A DNA stretch of 62,628 nt from CAZXLT01 sp964641545 (GCA_964641545.1 CAZXLT010000004.1:1-62628), one strand, 5' to 3'. Shown: positions 39,539-48,478, counted from the first letter of the stretch. Translations and numbers: made by a program. Notes: generated by a model not told the origin, from the letters alone.

Positions 39539-42358
39539 GTGACTATATCAACCTTTATTTTAATAATTTCATCAATCGGTGGGTTAGCGTTCCCGGCCGT
39601 ACTTTTAGGTAGGGATCGCCGTTCTAAGGCGCATCAAAATTTGTTGTTGTTCTCTCTGGCACTTGTTGGCTGGATGAATGCCAGCTACCAAGTTGACCAC
39701 ATTGGTCCATACCAGCTAAAGCTTTGGTTTACGCACCTTAGCTATCTTTTAGGACTTACTATTGTATTAACTCTATACCGTTTTACCTGGTACTACCCGC
39801 GAAAGCGCCTCCCGCAAACAGAGGTGTGGCAAGCATTTTATGTGTTGCTGGTTGTGGTATCTGGCCTCACACTTTTTACTCGTTTAATCATTAAAGATAT
39901 TGAGCCCACTGAAACCATTACAAACATTATTCCAGGGGTTTTGTATTGGTTTTATGTGGTTTATTTTGCCGTTGCCTTTACGTTTGCCATGCTTCGCTTG
40001 TGGTGGGAGCGGCGACAAACTGAAGATATTCTGATCCGTACTCAAATTGGCTACTTCCGTCTTGGGCTGGTTGCTGGCGGTGCCTTTGGCTTGATGACTG
40101 CTGCTGTTCTGCCGGTGTTAGCTCCTCAGTGGGAAACTGTCACATATGCACCGCTATCTTCGCTGATTATCATTATTCCAATGGCTTTGGCATTTATGAA
40201 GAGCCATCTGATGGATGTTCGTCAGTTGATGGTGCGAATCTTGGCGTATCTCCTTAGCTTTATGAGTGTGTTTGGCTGCCTGGCAGTGTTTGTAGGTGTG
40301 ACTGGATTCCAGACCACCAGACCTGGTCGCTGGATTGCTTTAGGGCTAACTGGGGGGTTGCTGTTGTTTACGAACCAGCTGGTAGAGGGATTTGATGCAA
40401 TTCTGAGGAAATACCTGTTCCGGGATGCATATCAGGGAAGAGAGTTGCTGGCACGGTTCAATAGTATCCTCTCTAGTAAAGCTGACCTGGCTCAGATACT
40501 CGCAAAAACTGCACAGTTAATAGAAGAAGCCTTAGCGGTAGAATACGCTGTATTTGGAGCACGAAAAGGCGAAGATATCATTGGGCGGGTTGCTAGTGGA
40601 CATGGCAAATTGCCGAAAGAACTCGATATTGCACGCTTAAGTCCGCAGTTCTTACATACTCGCAAGCGATTTATTCACATACGTGATTTATCGGCGAAGC
40701 ACAAAATTGTACGCAGTAACCTGTTGCGTAACAAAATTGGACTGGCTGTCCGTATATCCAAGACCAATGAACAGGGTAATCAGCTAGGGTTTTTAATTAC
40801 GGGAGTGCGTAAGAACGGTCGCCCGTATACTCGACAAGACATCAAATTCATAACAGCTATAGTAGATGGCTTGGGTCCGATTATCGAAAAATCTCTGACT
40901 GTAGAGCAGGATTTCGAGCATGTAACGCAGGAGATGTACCGCAAAAACCTGGAGCTGGTAGAAACCAACCGTACATTATCCCTGTTGCGCGCTATAGATG
41001 CACTGGTTTTGGAATCGCAAGACTCCCTTGAGGTGCTCACCACGGCAATTGCTAAAGCAATCAGTGGAAATAGTAATTTTACCTCTGTTGCTATTTTTGC
41101 TCGGATGCCAGGGAAGTCTGATCTGGAACTGTTTGGACGTAGTCTGCCAGGAGAATCGGGGGGCGCAAAAGAAGTGGAACTGCCCACAATACTACTGGAT
41201 ACGGAAGATTCGTGGTTATCGGGTGAGGAAAGAAGTTTACGGCTGCATGTAGAAAGCGAGGATCTGGCGCATCATCGGCATCTTGGGCTAACAAAAACCA
41301 ACATTACTCAGCTTTACAACAGTGGCGAAGTGCACATGGTGTATCTGCTAAAACTGCAGGCTCGTCAAAAAGTGGTGGGTGCTATGGCAATTGGTTTTGT
41401 AAATGACAAAGAGGCCTTGTCGCAAGAAGACATTGGTTTGCTAGAACGGCTCAGTGACGCTGTGGGTGTGGCTGTTGATAACCGCTTGCTGTTTGAGGAA
41501 AACAAGCGCGTGCTGGCAAAGTTGCAGAAAACCAACGACAAACTGCGTGCACTAGACGAAGCCAAAGACGAGTTCATCAGCATGGCCTCACACCAATTAC
41601 GTACGCCGCTAACCTCTGTTAAAGGCTATGTCAGTATGGTGCTGGAAGGTGATGCTGGCAAGATACCCAAGGCTCAGCATGATCTGTTGGGGCAGGCATT
41701 CGCCAGCAGCCAGCGCATGGTGTATCTGATAGCTGATCTGTTAAACGTATCGAGACTTCGTACGGGTAAGTTTGTGATCGAGAACAAACCTACACAACTA
41801 GCAGAGGTGGTAGAAACTGAACTGAGTCAGTTACAAGAAGCTGCAAAGAGCAAAAAACAGACGTTGACGTATAAGAAACCAGGCAAATTCCCAGAGCTCA
41901 TGATGGACGAAACGAAGATTCGGCAAGTAATTATGAACTTCACCGACAATGCCCTGTACTACACGCAGCCGGGCGGCAAGATAGCAGTTAATCTGGAAAA
42001 CAAAGGAAAAACCATTGAATTTACAGTGGTAGATAACGGTATTGGCGTGCCGAAAGCCGAGCAGCACAAGCTCTTTGGCAAGTTCTACCGTGCCGGTAAC
42101 GCCCGCAAAGCACGCCCAGATGGGACGGGGTTAGGGTTGTTTATGGCTAAGAAGGTCATTATTGCCCAGGGCGGTTCAGTTATTTTTAAAACGGCCGAAA
42201 ACAAAGGCAGCACTTTTGGCTTTAGCTTCCCTGTTGCCAAGCTAAAAGTAACGCCTAAAGCGCTGGCAGAGGCGCAAAAAGCATCGAGCTCAACACCAAT
42301 GACTACTGCAGCCGATAAGCCTGTAAAAACCCCCGCAGAAAACCCAGAGAAGTCATAA
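39539..42358 (+). CDS. Membrane sensor histidine kinase with GAF domains
   Basis: A 939-residue kinase starting at GTG. Residues 1-290 contain about eight membrane helices (TFILIISSIGGLAFPAVLLG, LFTRLIIKDIEPTET region outside). Two GAF-like domains lie at about 310-470 and 490-650, followed by a coiled coil (NKRVLAKLQKTNDKLRALDEAKD). HisKA carries His685 (MASHQLRTPLTSVKGY), and HATPase_c has the N box NFTDNALYYT, DNGIGVPKAEQ and GTGLGLFMAKK. The last 40 residues are Ala/Thr/Pro-rich. The cognate regulator is not adjacent; the lone receiver at 31038 is a candidate. Confidence 0.95.
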   Translation: MTISTFILIISSIGGLAFPAVLLGRDRRSKAHQNLLLFSLALVGWMNASYQVDHIGPYQLKLWFTHLSYLLGLTIVLTLYRFTWYYPRKRLPQTEVWQAFYVLLVVVSGLTLFTRLIIKDIEPTETITNIIPGVLYWFYVVYFAVAFTFAMLRLWWERRQTEDILIRTQIGYFRLGLVAGGAFGLMTAAVLPVLAPQWETVTYAPLSSLIIIIPMALAFMKSHLMDVRQLMVRILAYLLSFMSVFGCLAVFVGVTGFQTTRPGRWIALGLTGGLLLFTNQLVEGFDAILRKYLFRDAYQGRELLARFNSILSSKADLAQILAKTAQLIEEALAVEYAVFGARKGEDIIGRVASGHGKLPKELDIARLSPQFLHTRKRFIHIRDLSAKHKIVRSNLLRNKIGLAVRISKTNEQGNQLGFLITGVRKNGRPYTRQDIKFITAIVDGLGPIIEKSLTVEQDFEHVTQEMYRKNLELVETNRTLSLLRAIDALVLESQDSLEVLTTAIAKAISGNSNFTSVAIFARMPGKSDLELFGRSLPGESGGAKEVELPTILLDTEDSWLSGEERSLRLHVESEDLAHHRHLGLTKTNITQLYNSGEVHMVYLLKLQARQKVVGAMAIGFVNDKEALSQEDIGLLERLSDAVGVAVDNRLLFEENKRVLAKLQKTNDKLRALDEAKDEFISMASHQLRTPLTSVKGYVSMVLEGDAGKIPKAQHDLLGQAFASSQRMVYLIADLLNVSRLRTGKFVIENKPTQLAEVVETELSQLQEAAKSKKQTLTYKKPGKFPELMMDETKIRQVIMNFTDNALYYTQPGGKIAVNLENKGKTIEFTVVDNGIGVPKAEQHKLFGKFYRAGNARKARPDGTGLGLFMAKKVIIAQGGSVIFKTAENKGSTFGFSFPVAKLKVTPKALAEAQKASSSTPMTTAADKPVKTPAENPEKS

Positions 42359-42380
42359 TATAGGCATTAGCAAAATAACA

Positions 42381-42409
42381 TTGACAAAATAGCACTTTTG
42401 CTGTATTGT
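42381..42409 (+). promoter_or_regulatory. Promoter of the vWA-MoxR-DUF58-like operon
   Basis: Consensus TTGACA (42381-42386), 17-bp spacer, TATTGT (42404-42409), 7 nt to ATG 42417. Predicts a leaderless first gene. Confidence 0.8.
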
Positions 42410-42416
42410 ATACCCC

Positions 42417-43328
42417 ATGTCTTATATGGAGTTTTTACCCCTTGCAGGTGCTGGCGTTGGTTATGCGGCAGGACAATTTGCAGAGTACCGTGCCGTTGCA
42501 AACATCGAAGGGCACAGTGCTGCACTTGCAAATGTTTGGCAGCATGCGCGTGAAGCAATAGCTCCTAGCCGTGCTAAACAAGTTGGTGCAAAAGCACTTG
42601 CCCCGCTGGCTTTAGTCGGTGGTTTGGCTGGCTTTGCAAACACAGCTGCGTGGATTCCAGAAGAAGGTCCGGAACTGGTGCCTCCAACTGTAGCAGTCGT
42701 GATTGATCACTCGTATGCAACAACACTCGATGAAGGTAAGGCTCATAAACAAATTGACAGTGTCGCAGAAGTCTTTGCAGATACTGAAAGCGTAAAAGCA
42801 CAGGCAGTAATTGCCGGTGGTGGGGTATTCGAGCTGGCTAAAATTACAGATGTAGCCAAGGACGAACCGTTTGGTGCTGCACCGATGCCTCAAGCCTTTA
42901 ATGCCGCGCTCGAACAGGTGACTGCCGCCAACCAGCAAAAGGCTGGCAAGATAGGCGAAAGTACAAACGCAATTGTGGTTGCAACCAATGGAAACGGTAT
43001 CGGAGCCCCAGATGAGGTTATTTCGCGTGCAAACGAGGCAGGAATACCGGTTTTTGTCGTTAACGCAGAAGGTAAAGCAACCAATCCGGCTGCTGGTGAA
43101 GAGTTTAAGGAAATAGCCAAACAAACCCAAGGAAAAGTTTGGACAACTGATCAGAAGAACCTAGATGAAGTTGTTGAAGACATCACAAAAAAACTTGTTC
43201 CAAGCACCGAAAAAGACCCAACAACAGCTGATTGGATTGAGAGACTTGTCTACGCAATAGGCTTTACAACACTGTTGCCGGTTTTGTACCGACGACGAAG
43301 TCAGTTAACCCATCGGGCGATGAAGTAA
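42417..43328 (+). CDS. BatA-like vWA membrane protein with degenerate MIDAS
   Basis: First gene of the operon, 303 residues. An N-terminal hydrophobic stretch precedes a vWA-like domain starting PTVAVVIDHSYATTLDEGK, and a C-terminal helix (LVYAIGFTTLLPVLY) ends in RRRSQ. In vWA domains of MoxR systems this strand reads DxSxS; here it is D-H-S-Y-A. The later TDG loop reads TNGNG. The fold looks kept (GIPVFVVNAEGKATNPAAGEEF is typical), but two metal ligands are lost. Classical BatA proteins pair with MoxR ATPases, as here. Confidence 0.75.
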   Translation: MSYMEFLPLAGAGVGYAAGQFAEYRAVANIEGHSAALANVWQHAREAIAPSRAKQVGAKALAPLALVGGLAGFANTAAWIPEEGPELVPPTVAVVIDHSYATTLDEGKAHKQIDSVAEVFADTESVKAQAVIAGGGVFELAKITDVAKDEPFGAAPMPQAFNAALEQVTAANQQKAGKIGESTNAIVVATNGNGIGAPDEVISRANEAGIPVFVVNAEGKATNPAAGEEFKEIAKQTQGKVWTTDQKNLDEVVEDITKKLVPSTEKDPTTADWIERLVYAIGFTTLLPVLYRRRSQLTHRAMK

Positions 43329-43352
43329 GGATTACGAGTAAAGGAGATGACT

Positions 43353-44447
43353 ATGCATGTAACAGGAACACCAGACCAATTCGGCGGCGGGGCAATGCCA
43401 GTGCCAGGGTTAGAAATCTATCGAACCATGCCAGCCGGTTATATTGACGGTAAAACATTTAATGATCGTGGTATGGATGCGCTCGCACCAGTTCTTTTAG
43501 GTGAGCGAGTTGCTGCCATGGCAGTTTTAACAACTGCAGTACTTGGTAAAACCGTATCACTGTTCGGTATACCTGGTGGTGCTAAAACTACGCTTGGTCG
43601 TGACGCGTATCGAATTATTGATGGTGTGTCGGCTGCTGACGTTGCCGTTATCCCTTCGCAAGCCGACCTCAAGCCCCAACAGGTTATTGGTGGTTGGGTT
43701 GGAACAGAAAGAACTGTTGATGATGCTGAGGGCAGCCGAACAGAAAAAACTGGGACAAGAATTAAAGGTCTTGTCCAACCAAACACAAAGTGGATATTTG
43801 CCAACGAGTATAACCGTACTGCTCCCCATGCCGTAGGTGCGCTACTTGAGGTATTAGAGAATAACACGCTCGAAAACTCCGAGGGTACATTTAAGCTCGA
43901 TTTACAAGGTGGGGTCTTCACGAGTAACCCAGATGAAATTGGTGAAAACACCTTTAAGACATCAAAGGCTTTAGCACGACGTTTGAAGCTTGGTGCTCGT
44001 ATGGGTTCCGAACCAGCAAACGAGATTGAAGAAGCAGAACTCGATGCGGATATCGATAAAATGGCAGATGGCTGGGAAGCTGCTCCAGAAGATATTCGAC
44101 CGGTAATAAGCATTGACAACCTTCGCTACTTACGCGTAGCAATGCAAGGGCTCCACATAGATGCAACGACCAAAGTAAAGCATTTTCGTCCAGCGGTTAA
44201 AGGCTTTGTGGAGGTAATGAAAGCTATGGGTATCCAAGAAGCTCACAGAAGTACTGCGGGCGAAATGGCAAAAACTGCTCGAGCTATCGCTATGCTTGGT
44301 GGTGAACCCCAGGTTACGCCTCGTGCAATTCACTGGGCCGTGCATTTCATGGTCAATGGTCGTCTGGGTGCGTTAAAACGCGACAGTGGGACCCTCGCAC
44401 CCGAAGCAATCAGCCGAATCGCACAACACGCGCAGCTACACATCTAA
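43353..44447 (+). CDS. MoxR-family AAA+ ATPase, Walker B altered
   Basis: A 364-residue MoxR-like ATPase. Walker A is GIPGGAKTTLGRD. The segment aligned with the family's LLADEINRA reads IFANEYNRT, so the metal-binding Asp is Asn while the catalytic Glu stays. Sensor 1 is VFTSNPDEIG, and ALARRLKLG replaces the usual Q-LDRF. A C-terminal helical lid follows. MoxR ATPases act as chaperones with vWA partners. I start at ATG 43353, 6 nt past AAGGAG; the ATG at 43347 overlaps that site. Activity as an ATPase needs testing. Confidence 0.88.
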   Translation: MHVTGTPDQFGGGAMPVPGLEIYRTMPAGYIDGKTFNDRGMDALAPVLLGERVAAMAVLTTAVLGKTVSLFGIPGGAKTTLGRDAYRIIDGVSAADVAVIPSQADLKPQQVIGGWVGTERTVDDAEGSRTEKTGTRIKGLVQPNTKWIFANEYNRTAPHAVGALLEVLENNTLENSEGTFKLDLQGGVFTSNPDEIGENTFKTSKALARRLKLGARMGSEPANEIEEAELDADIDKMADGWEAAPEDIRPVISIDNLRYLRVAMQGLHIDATTKVKHFRPAVKGFVEVMKAMGIQEAHRSTAGEMAKTARAIAMLGGEPQVTPRAIHWAVHFMVNGRLGALKRDSGTLAPEAISRIAQHAQLHI

Positions 44448-44477
44448 CGGCATTACTGCATAATTTGGAAATAACAC

Positions 44478-45287
44478 ATGCTACACCGTACCAATCAAGC
44501 AATGACCGAACTTGCCGCGAACAGCCCATACGGGGCGGGTGTTCACTTTGCTGATCATGTCCGTGCAGGGGCGGATGGGTTGGTAATAGGAGAAACCGAG
44601 CTCAATTACGCGTTGCATGACCCAGGTGATGTCATGCACGACTCCATAATGGCGGAAGTAACAGGCTTGGATTATGTCCCTATAACGATTCCGCAACACC
44701 CGGTTCATGTAAACATGGTTGTCGACAGAAACGTTGACAGGGGTGACTCACCAGAAATTGCTGAAGCCAAAACATGGGCTATTGACCGCGTGCAGGCAGA
44801 AATACGTGACTCTCGTCCAGACGGTAATGATACTGTGTCGTTATTTTACATTGATGGCGAAGGTTTATTCCGACCAACCGAAGGCGAAGAGCCAATTACG
44901 TCGCCGGAAGACCTTCTAGAAATATGCGGCCGAGGGCTTACCTTTGTTGTGAGTGACTTTAACAGATTGGGTTCAGCAGCTTTTACTGGACAGACGCTTG
45001 ATAGACCGGTCGTTGGTGTTCGTGTTAATCATGCAGCAGAATTAGGAGTTCCCCCAGGTAAGGGAACAATCGATGTAGGCGGCGGTGCCGAATTAAATAC
45101 CGACAACCCCGAGCAACTAGCGGCATTTAACGACGCATTAGCAGAGTATCACAGCGGAGTTGACGCCGAATTAGCTCGCGCAGGGCTGCTTGTTGCACGC
45201 ATTGCTGTGCAGCCTTGGGTCCCGGGTGGTTTGGATATGCCGCAGGTAGATGAAGCAATCGCTGCACAGGTTAAACGCTTACGCTAA
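44478..45287 (+). CDS. DUF58-like protein, third member of the MoxR set
   Basis: A 269-residue protein. The core VHVNMVVDRNVDRGDSPEIAEAKTWA occupies the place of the DUF58 vWA strand (normally D-x-S-x-S; here D-R-N-V-D). TVSLFYIDGEGLF and GLTFVVSDFNRLG follow as the next strands. The ending LNTDNPEQLAAFNDALAEYHSG with the DAELARAGLLVARI helix matches the DUF58 C-terminal pattern. Together with the preceding two genes it gives the vWA-MoxR-DUF58 trio. The match is remote, so this is a moderate-confidence call. Confidence 0.6.
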   Translation: MLHRTNQAMTELAANSPYGAGVHFADHVRAGADGLVIGETELNYALHDPGDVMHDSIMAEVTGLDYVPITIPQHPVHVNMVVDRNVDRGDSPEIAEAKTWAIDRVQAEIRDSRPDGNDTVSLFYIDGEGLFRPTEGEEPITSPEDLLEICGRGLTFVVSDFNRLGSAAFTGQTLDRPVVGVRVNHAAELGVPPGKGTIDVGGGAELNTDNPEQLAAFNDALAEYHSGVDAELARAGLLVARIAVQPWVPGGLDMPQVDEAIAAQVKRLR

Positions 45288-45306
45288 AACAAGCATAAAA
45301 ATAATA

Positions 45307-45380
45307 TTGACAAAAATAACAATGAGTGATATCATAAGCAAGTTAAAAACCTTTCTCTTGGGAATCATTAATTTCCAGAG
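45307..45380 (+). promoter_or_regulatory. Internal promoter and leader hairpin before the lipoprotein gene
   Basis: TTGACA (45307-45312), 17-bp spacer, TATCAT (45330-45335). Unlike most genes here it has a leader of about 80 nt. A hairpin at 45355-45380 (CTCT/AGAG and GGGAA/TTTCC, 7-nt loop) is followed by the ribosome site GAGGAGAG and ATG 45424. The promoter lets the two surface genes be expressed apart from the upstream trio. Confidence 0.65.
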
Positions 45381-45423
45381 GTGGGAAATGAGTAACTAAG
45401 GTGTCGAGGAGAGTTTAATTATT

Positions 45424-46722
45424 ATGACAACCCCAGAACAAATGACATTAGCAACTGGTCACCAATCACTTGGTCAGTTTGAAGCGCATCAAGGTTTTGC
45501 AGATGCCCCTGCGCGACGCGTTGGTCGTGGATTACGGCTAGCAGGTGGTGTTGTGATCGGCCTAACACTTGGTCTAGCACTCGCCAGTTGTTCTTCTGGT
45601 GGAGAAGGCGATACGGATGGTCGTGGAGACGGCACAGAACAAGTTATTCCTGGCTGTGAAGAATATGTACAGGATTTAGCAGCTGCTAATCCTAGACTGT
45701 ATAGTTCTGAAGCTGCCTTTCCAAAGCTTAAGGGTGTTGATGGTCCAAAAGATGTCCAGGATGCAGTAGACTCGCTGTACGATAAGGATGGTCCGCTCGG
45801 TGGAAAAGGTGATTATGCATCATTAGCTGGTGGCATGGCACTTATTGGTGAGCAAGCTGCCGATGGCAAGCCGGCTGCCGACCCTTCATATAGCGTTATA
45901 GGTACTTTCGCAAGCAAGAGCGGTGAATATGCTGCACCAGAAGGTGGTCAAGCAAAAGCCCGTGAAGACTGCGAAAAACTACGTGAAGTTATGAACCAGA
46001 CAGCTGTTTGGGACCCCGAATGGGCTCACGAAGGTGATACCCTAACACTTGCTAACTTCCACCACGACGAAGACGATGGTAAAGAAGATGGTTTTGGACC
46101 TTTTGAAATCACTGGTCTGTCACTCGACCCACGTGTTGCCGAAGAAACCATGAAGGTTATTGCCTTTCGTCTAGACTCAACATCTCGAAAAATCGATGGA
46201 TTTACAGAGTGGGCATACGAGCCAAAAACTGGTCTGTGGTACACAAAGGGCATCCACCCAGAAGCTGGTCAAGGGGTAGACCTTGACGGTAAGCAGGTAG
46301 CTCCAGTGCAACCACAACCAAGCGAAGAAGGTCCAGAAGTCTCACAAGGCGGCGCAAGCGACGACACAGAGGCTAATGGTCCTAATGGTGACGACGGTAC
46401 TTGTGGCGTAGCCGGCGGTGAATGTGAAGGTGATGCCCCTGGCGGTGGTGGCCACGGTGGCGATACAACACCTACAACCGGCGTAACACCTACAACCGGC
46501 GTAACACCTACAACTGGTGCAACACCTACAACTGGTGCAACACCTACAACTGGTGCAACACCTACAACCGGCGTAACACCTACAACTGCACCTCGCACAA
46601 CTACAACTGCACCTCGCACAACTACAACCGAAGGACCAAAGAGCTGTGAACCTGGCGATACAGATCCGGCTTGTCCTCAACCACCACGTGCTACGACAAC
46701 AACTAACCCAATTTTTAGATAG
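45424..46722 (+). CDS. Putative lipoprotein with TPTTG(V/A) repeat stalk
   Basis: A 432-residue protein. After an unusually long N-region of about 35 residues comes a hydrophobic segment and a lipobox-like LASC (Cys56). The exported part is acidic, with a domain at about 65-310 (CEEYVQDLAAANPRLYSSE, WAYEPKTGLWYTKGIHPEAG) of no recognised family. A Gly-rich linker precedes repeats of TPTTGV/TPTTGA and APRTTTT, a probable extended stalk. The start has GAGGAGAG 10 nt upstream. It is encoded right before the sortase-tailed protein. Confidence 0.75.
   Translation: MTTPEQMTLATGHQSLGQFEAHQGFADAPARRVGRGLRLAGGVVIGLTLGLALASCSSGGEGDTDGRGDGTEQVIPGCEEYVQDLAAANPRLYSSEAAFPKLKGVDGPKDVQDAVDSLYDKDGPLGGKGDYASLAGGMALIGEQAADGKPAADPSYSVIGTFASKSGEYAAPEGGQAKAREDCEKLREVMNQTAVWDPEWAHEGDTLTLANFHHDEDDGKEDGFGPFEITGLSLDPRVAEETMKVIAFRLDSTSRKIDGFTEWAYEPKTGLWYTKGIHPEAGQGVDLDGKQVAPVQPQPSEEGPEVSQGGASDDTEANGPNGDDGTCGVAGGECEGDAPGGGGHGGDTTPTTGVTPTTGVTPTTGATPTTGATPTTGATPTTGVTPTTAPRTTTTAPRTTTTEGPKSCEPGDTDPACPQPPRATTTTNPIFR
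46468..46629 (+). repeat. 18-bp coding minisatellite
   Basis: Six full tandem 18-bp units (two ending GGCGTA, three GGTGCA, one GGCGTA), a partial unit, then two 21-bp APRTTTT units. Adjacent units are identical at silent sites, which indicates recent unit duplication and probable length variation. Confidence 0.9.
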
Positions 46723-46746
46723 TCAGAAGGATTTAAGGAGATAACG

Positions 46747-47901
46747 ATGAACAAATTTTCAACAATCGCCAAAGCAGCTGCCGTATCGGCAACCGCCCTT
46801 TTGGCTGCAGTGTTTGCAACCACCGGTGTTGCACAGGCAACCATCCCGTACGATGGTCCGAACACACCAAACAGCCCAGTCCCTGCATTTAACCAGTACA
46901 CTGGTACGCCAGTTTCTGGTGACGAGCCTGACTTCCTACGTGGAAAAGTCGATGGCGACACAGGTGACAGCAAGAACGATGTAAGCAGCACCTGCGAAAC
47001 AGGTAAGCGCTTCCGACTTCGTGTGTATGTTCACAACAACGCCAGTGTTGCTGGCAACCAAGATGGCAACGGCCCAAGTGTTGCACACAACACCAAAGTA
47101 AAAGTTAACGGTGTTGAAGGTGCGCAAGGCTCTAGCTTTGTTCCTTCAGCTACTATTTCAGCAAGCAACGCCGCAAGCGTAAGCGACACCATGAACATTA
47201 CCTGTTCTGACGGTAAGCAAGTTAGCATGAAATATGTCCGTGGTTCTGCACAACAGTACAGCGGCACAACTGGTACTGTTGGCATCTCAGATGACATCGT
47301 GCTTGGCAACGGCGCCGCTATTGGTAGCAAAGCTGTTGACGGCAAAATGTACGGTTGTTGGGATGAGCGTGTGTGGGTAACGCTGGTTGTAGAAGTTAAG
47401 GAAGTTCCAAAAGAAGTTCCTAGCTCAGCGATCTGTATTGTAGATGACAAGTTCTTCAAAGTAGTTGGTCGAACAGTAACGATTACTGTAGATGCCCAAC
47501 TGCAGAACGCTACCAAAACTGGTAAGTACGAAATCAACTGGGGCGATGGCTCTGCTGTAAGCACTAAGCAATCAGACAGCCATACCTATACTGCTGACGG
47601 TAGCTACACTATCAACGCACGAGTTGAGGTAAAGCTAGCCGATGGTACCGTAAAGTGGGTGAGCGGCGGTAGCTGTACGCAGCAAGTTACCTTTAAACAA
47701 GGCAACCCAACCTGCCCAATTCCTGGCAAAGAACACCTGCCAGTCGATAGCCCCGAATGTAAGAAAGTTACAACTGTAACTCCTCCTGCAAACGGTAAGC
47801 TGTCAGACACTGGTCCTGGCGACACTGCTGGTTTGTTCGCCGGTGTAAGCGGCCTTGGTGCTGCTGTACACAACTTCGTTACTCGACGCCGTCGTAAGTA
47901 A
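46747..47901 (+). CDS. Secreted PKD-domain surface protein with LSDTG tail
   Basis: A 384-residue exported protein. The signal peptide ends VAQA-TIP near residue 36. The middle region is Gly/Ser/Asn-rich with paired cysteines. A PKD-like module at about 240-310 contains YEINWGDGS and SHTYTADGSYTI. The C-terminus is KLSDTG, a weakly hydrophobic helix and RRRRK, a sortase-type sorting signal. AAGGAG sits 6 nt before ATG. It is the last gene of the operon, followed by a strong terminator. Codon choice is strikingly uniform, as in highly expressed genes. Confidence 0.85.
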   Translation: MNKFSTIAKAAAVSATALLAAVFATTGVAQATIPYDGPNTPNSPVPAFNQYTGTPVSGDEPDFLRGKVDGDTGDSKNDVSSTCETGKRFRLRVYVHNNASVAGNQDGNGPSVAHNTKVKVNGVEGAQGSSFVPSATISASNAASVSDTMNITCSDGKQVSMKYVRGSAQQYSGTTGTVGISDDIVLGNGAAIGSKAVDGKMYGCWDERVWVTLVVEVKEVPKEVPSSAICIVDDKFFKVVGRTVTITVDAQLQNATKTGKYEINWGDGSAVSTKQSDSHTYTADGSYTINARVEVKLADGTVKWVSGGSCTQQVTFKQGNPTCPIPGKEHLPVDSPECKKVTTVTPPANGKLSDTGPGDTAGLFAGVSGLGAAVHNFVTRRRRK

Positions 47902-47922
47902 CACACCTAGCTGTGACAAGCA

Positions 47923-47957
47923 AAAAGAGAGCTCAACACGAGCTCTCTTTTATTTTC
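47923..47957. terminator. Bidirectional terminator between convergent surface operons
   Basis: Perfect 12-bp stem AAAAGAGAGCTC/GAGCTCTCTTTT with loop AACAC. The ends give T-tracts on both strands, serving the plus operon ending at 47901 and the minus operon ending at 47967. Confidence 0.92.
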
Positions 47958-47966
47958 TAGGTTACT

Positions 47967-48470
47967 TTAGTTTTGTTTCGGTCCAGTCCCTTCAACGTAA
48001 TCATCTTTGGTAATTAGACCGACATTAAAGACATTTATCTTCCATTTGCCATCTTCCTTGACAACGGTGGCTAAGAACGGCGTGCCTTCTGCTTTGCTAT
48101 CTTCGGTCGTAATGCGTCCTGTAATTGCGCCTGACTTTTTGCCAAGCTTGGTGGCTACTATTTTTGCTTCGGTTTCTGATCTAGCTTCGCCAGCATCGGT
48201 TGATGCAGCAAGCGTAACTCCTGGTAATTGTTTGAGAGCCTTCGATTCTAAAGAAGCGAGCCTTTTGTTGTCACCCTTAGATTGAGCTTCGTAATACGTT
48301 TGAACTAGACGGTTAACCTGTGCATTGCTAGAAAAGTATGACCGATAGCTGATTCCTCCCAGGGCAACAAGGAGGGTAAGAGACAATAACCCAATACTGA
48401 TATTTTTTAAACGCCCTTTGTTATTGTCAGCGAACCCATTATATTGATTTGTGTAATTTTGTGTAAACAT
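47967..48470 (-). CDS. Membrane-anchored NTF2/DUF4878-like protein
   Basis: A 167-residue protein with an N-terminal cytoplasmic stretch, one membrane helix (ISIGLLSLTLLVALGGISY) and an external domain. VNRLVQTYYEAQSKGDNKRLASL with the later FLATVVKEDGKWKINVFNV resembles the cystatin/NTF2-like lipoprotein domains of DUF4878 type. AAGGAG 5 nt before ATG overlaps the stop of the preceding gene, so the two are co-translated. Confidence 0.75.
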   Translation of the reverse strand: MFTQNYTNQYNGFADNNKGRLKNISIGLLSLTLLVALGGISYRSYFSSNAQVNRLVQTYYEAQSKGDNKRLASLESKALKQLPGVTLAASTDAGEARSETEAKIVATKLGKKSGAITGRITTEDSKAEGTPFLATVVKEDGKWKINVFNVGLITKDDYVEGTGPKQN

Positions 48471-48478
48471 AATACTCC

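Noticed and set aside
46269..46680. Long Val/Cys-rich reading frames antisense to the lipoprotein repeats
   Set aside because: They are by-products of the tandem repeat, which keeps every frame open.
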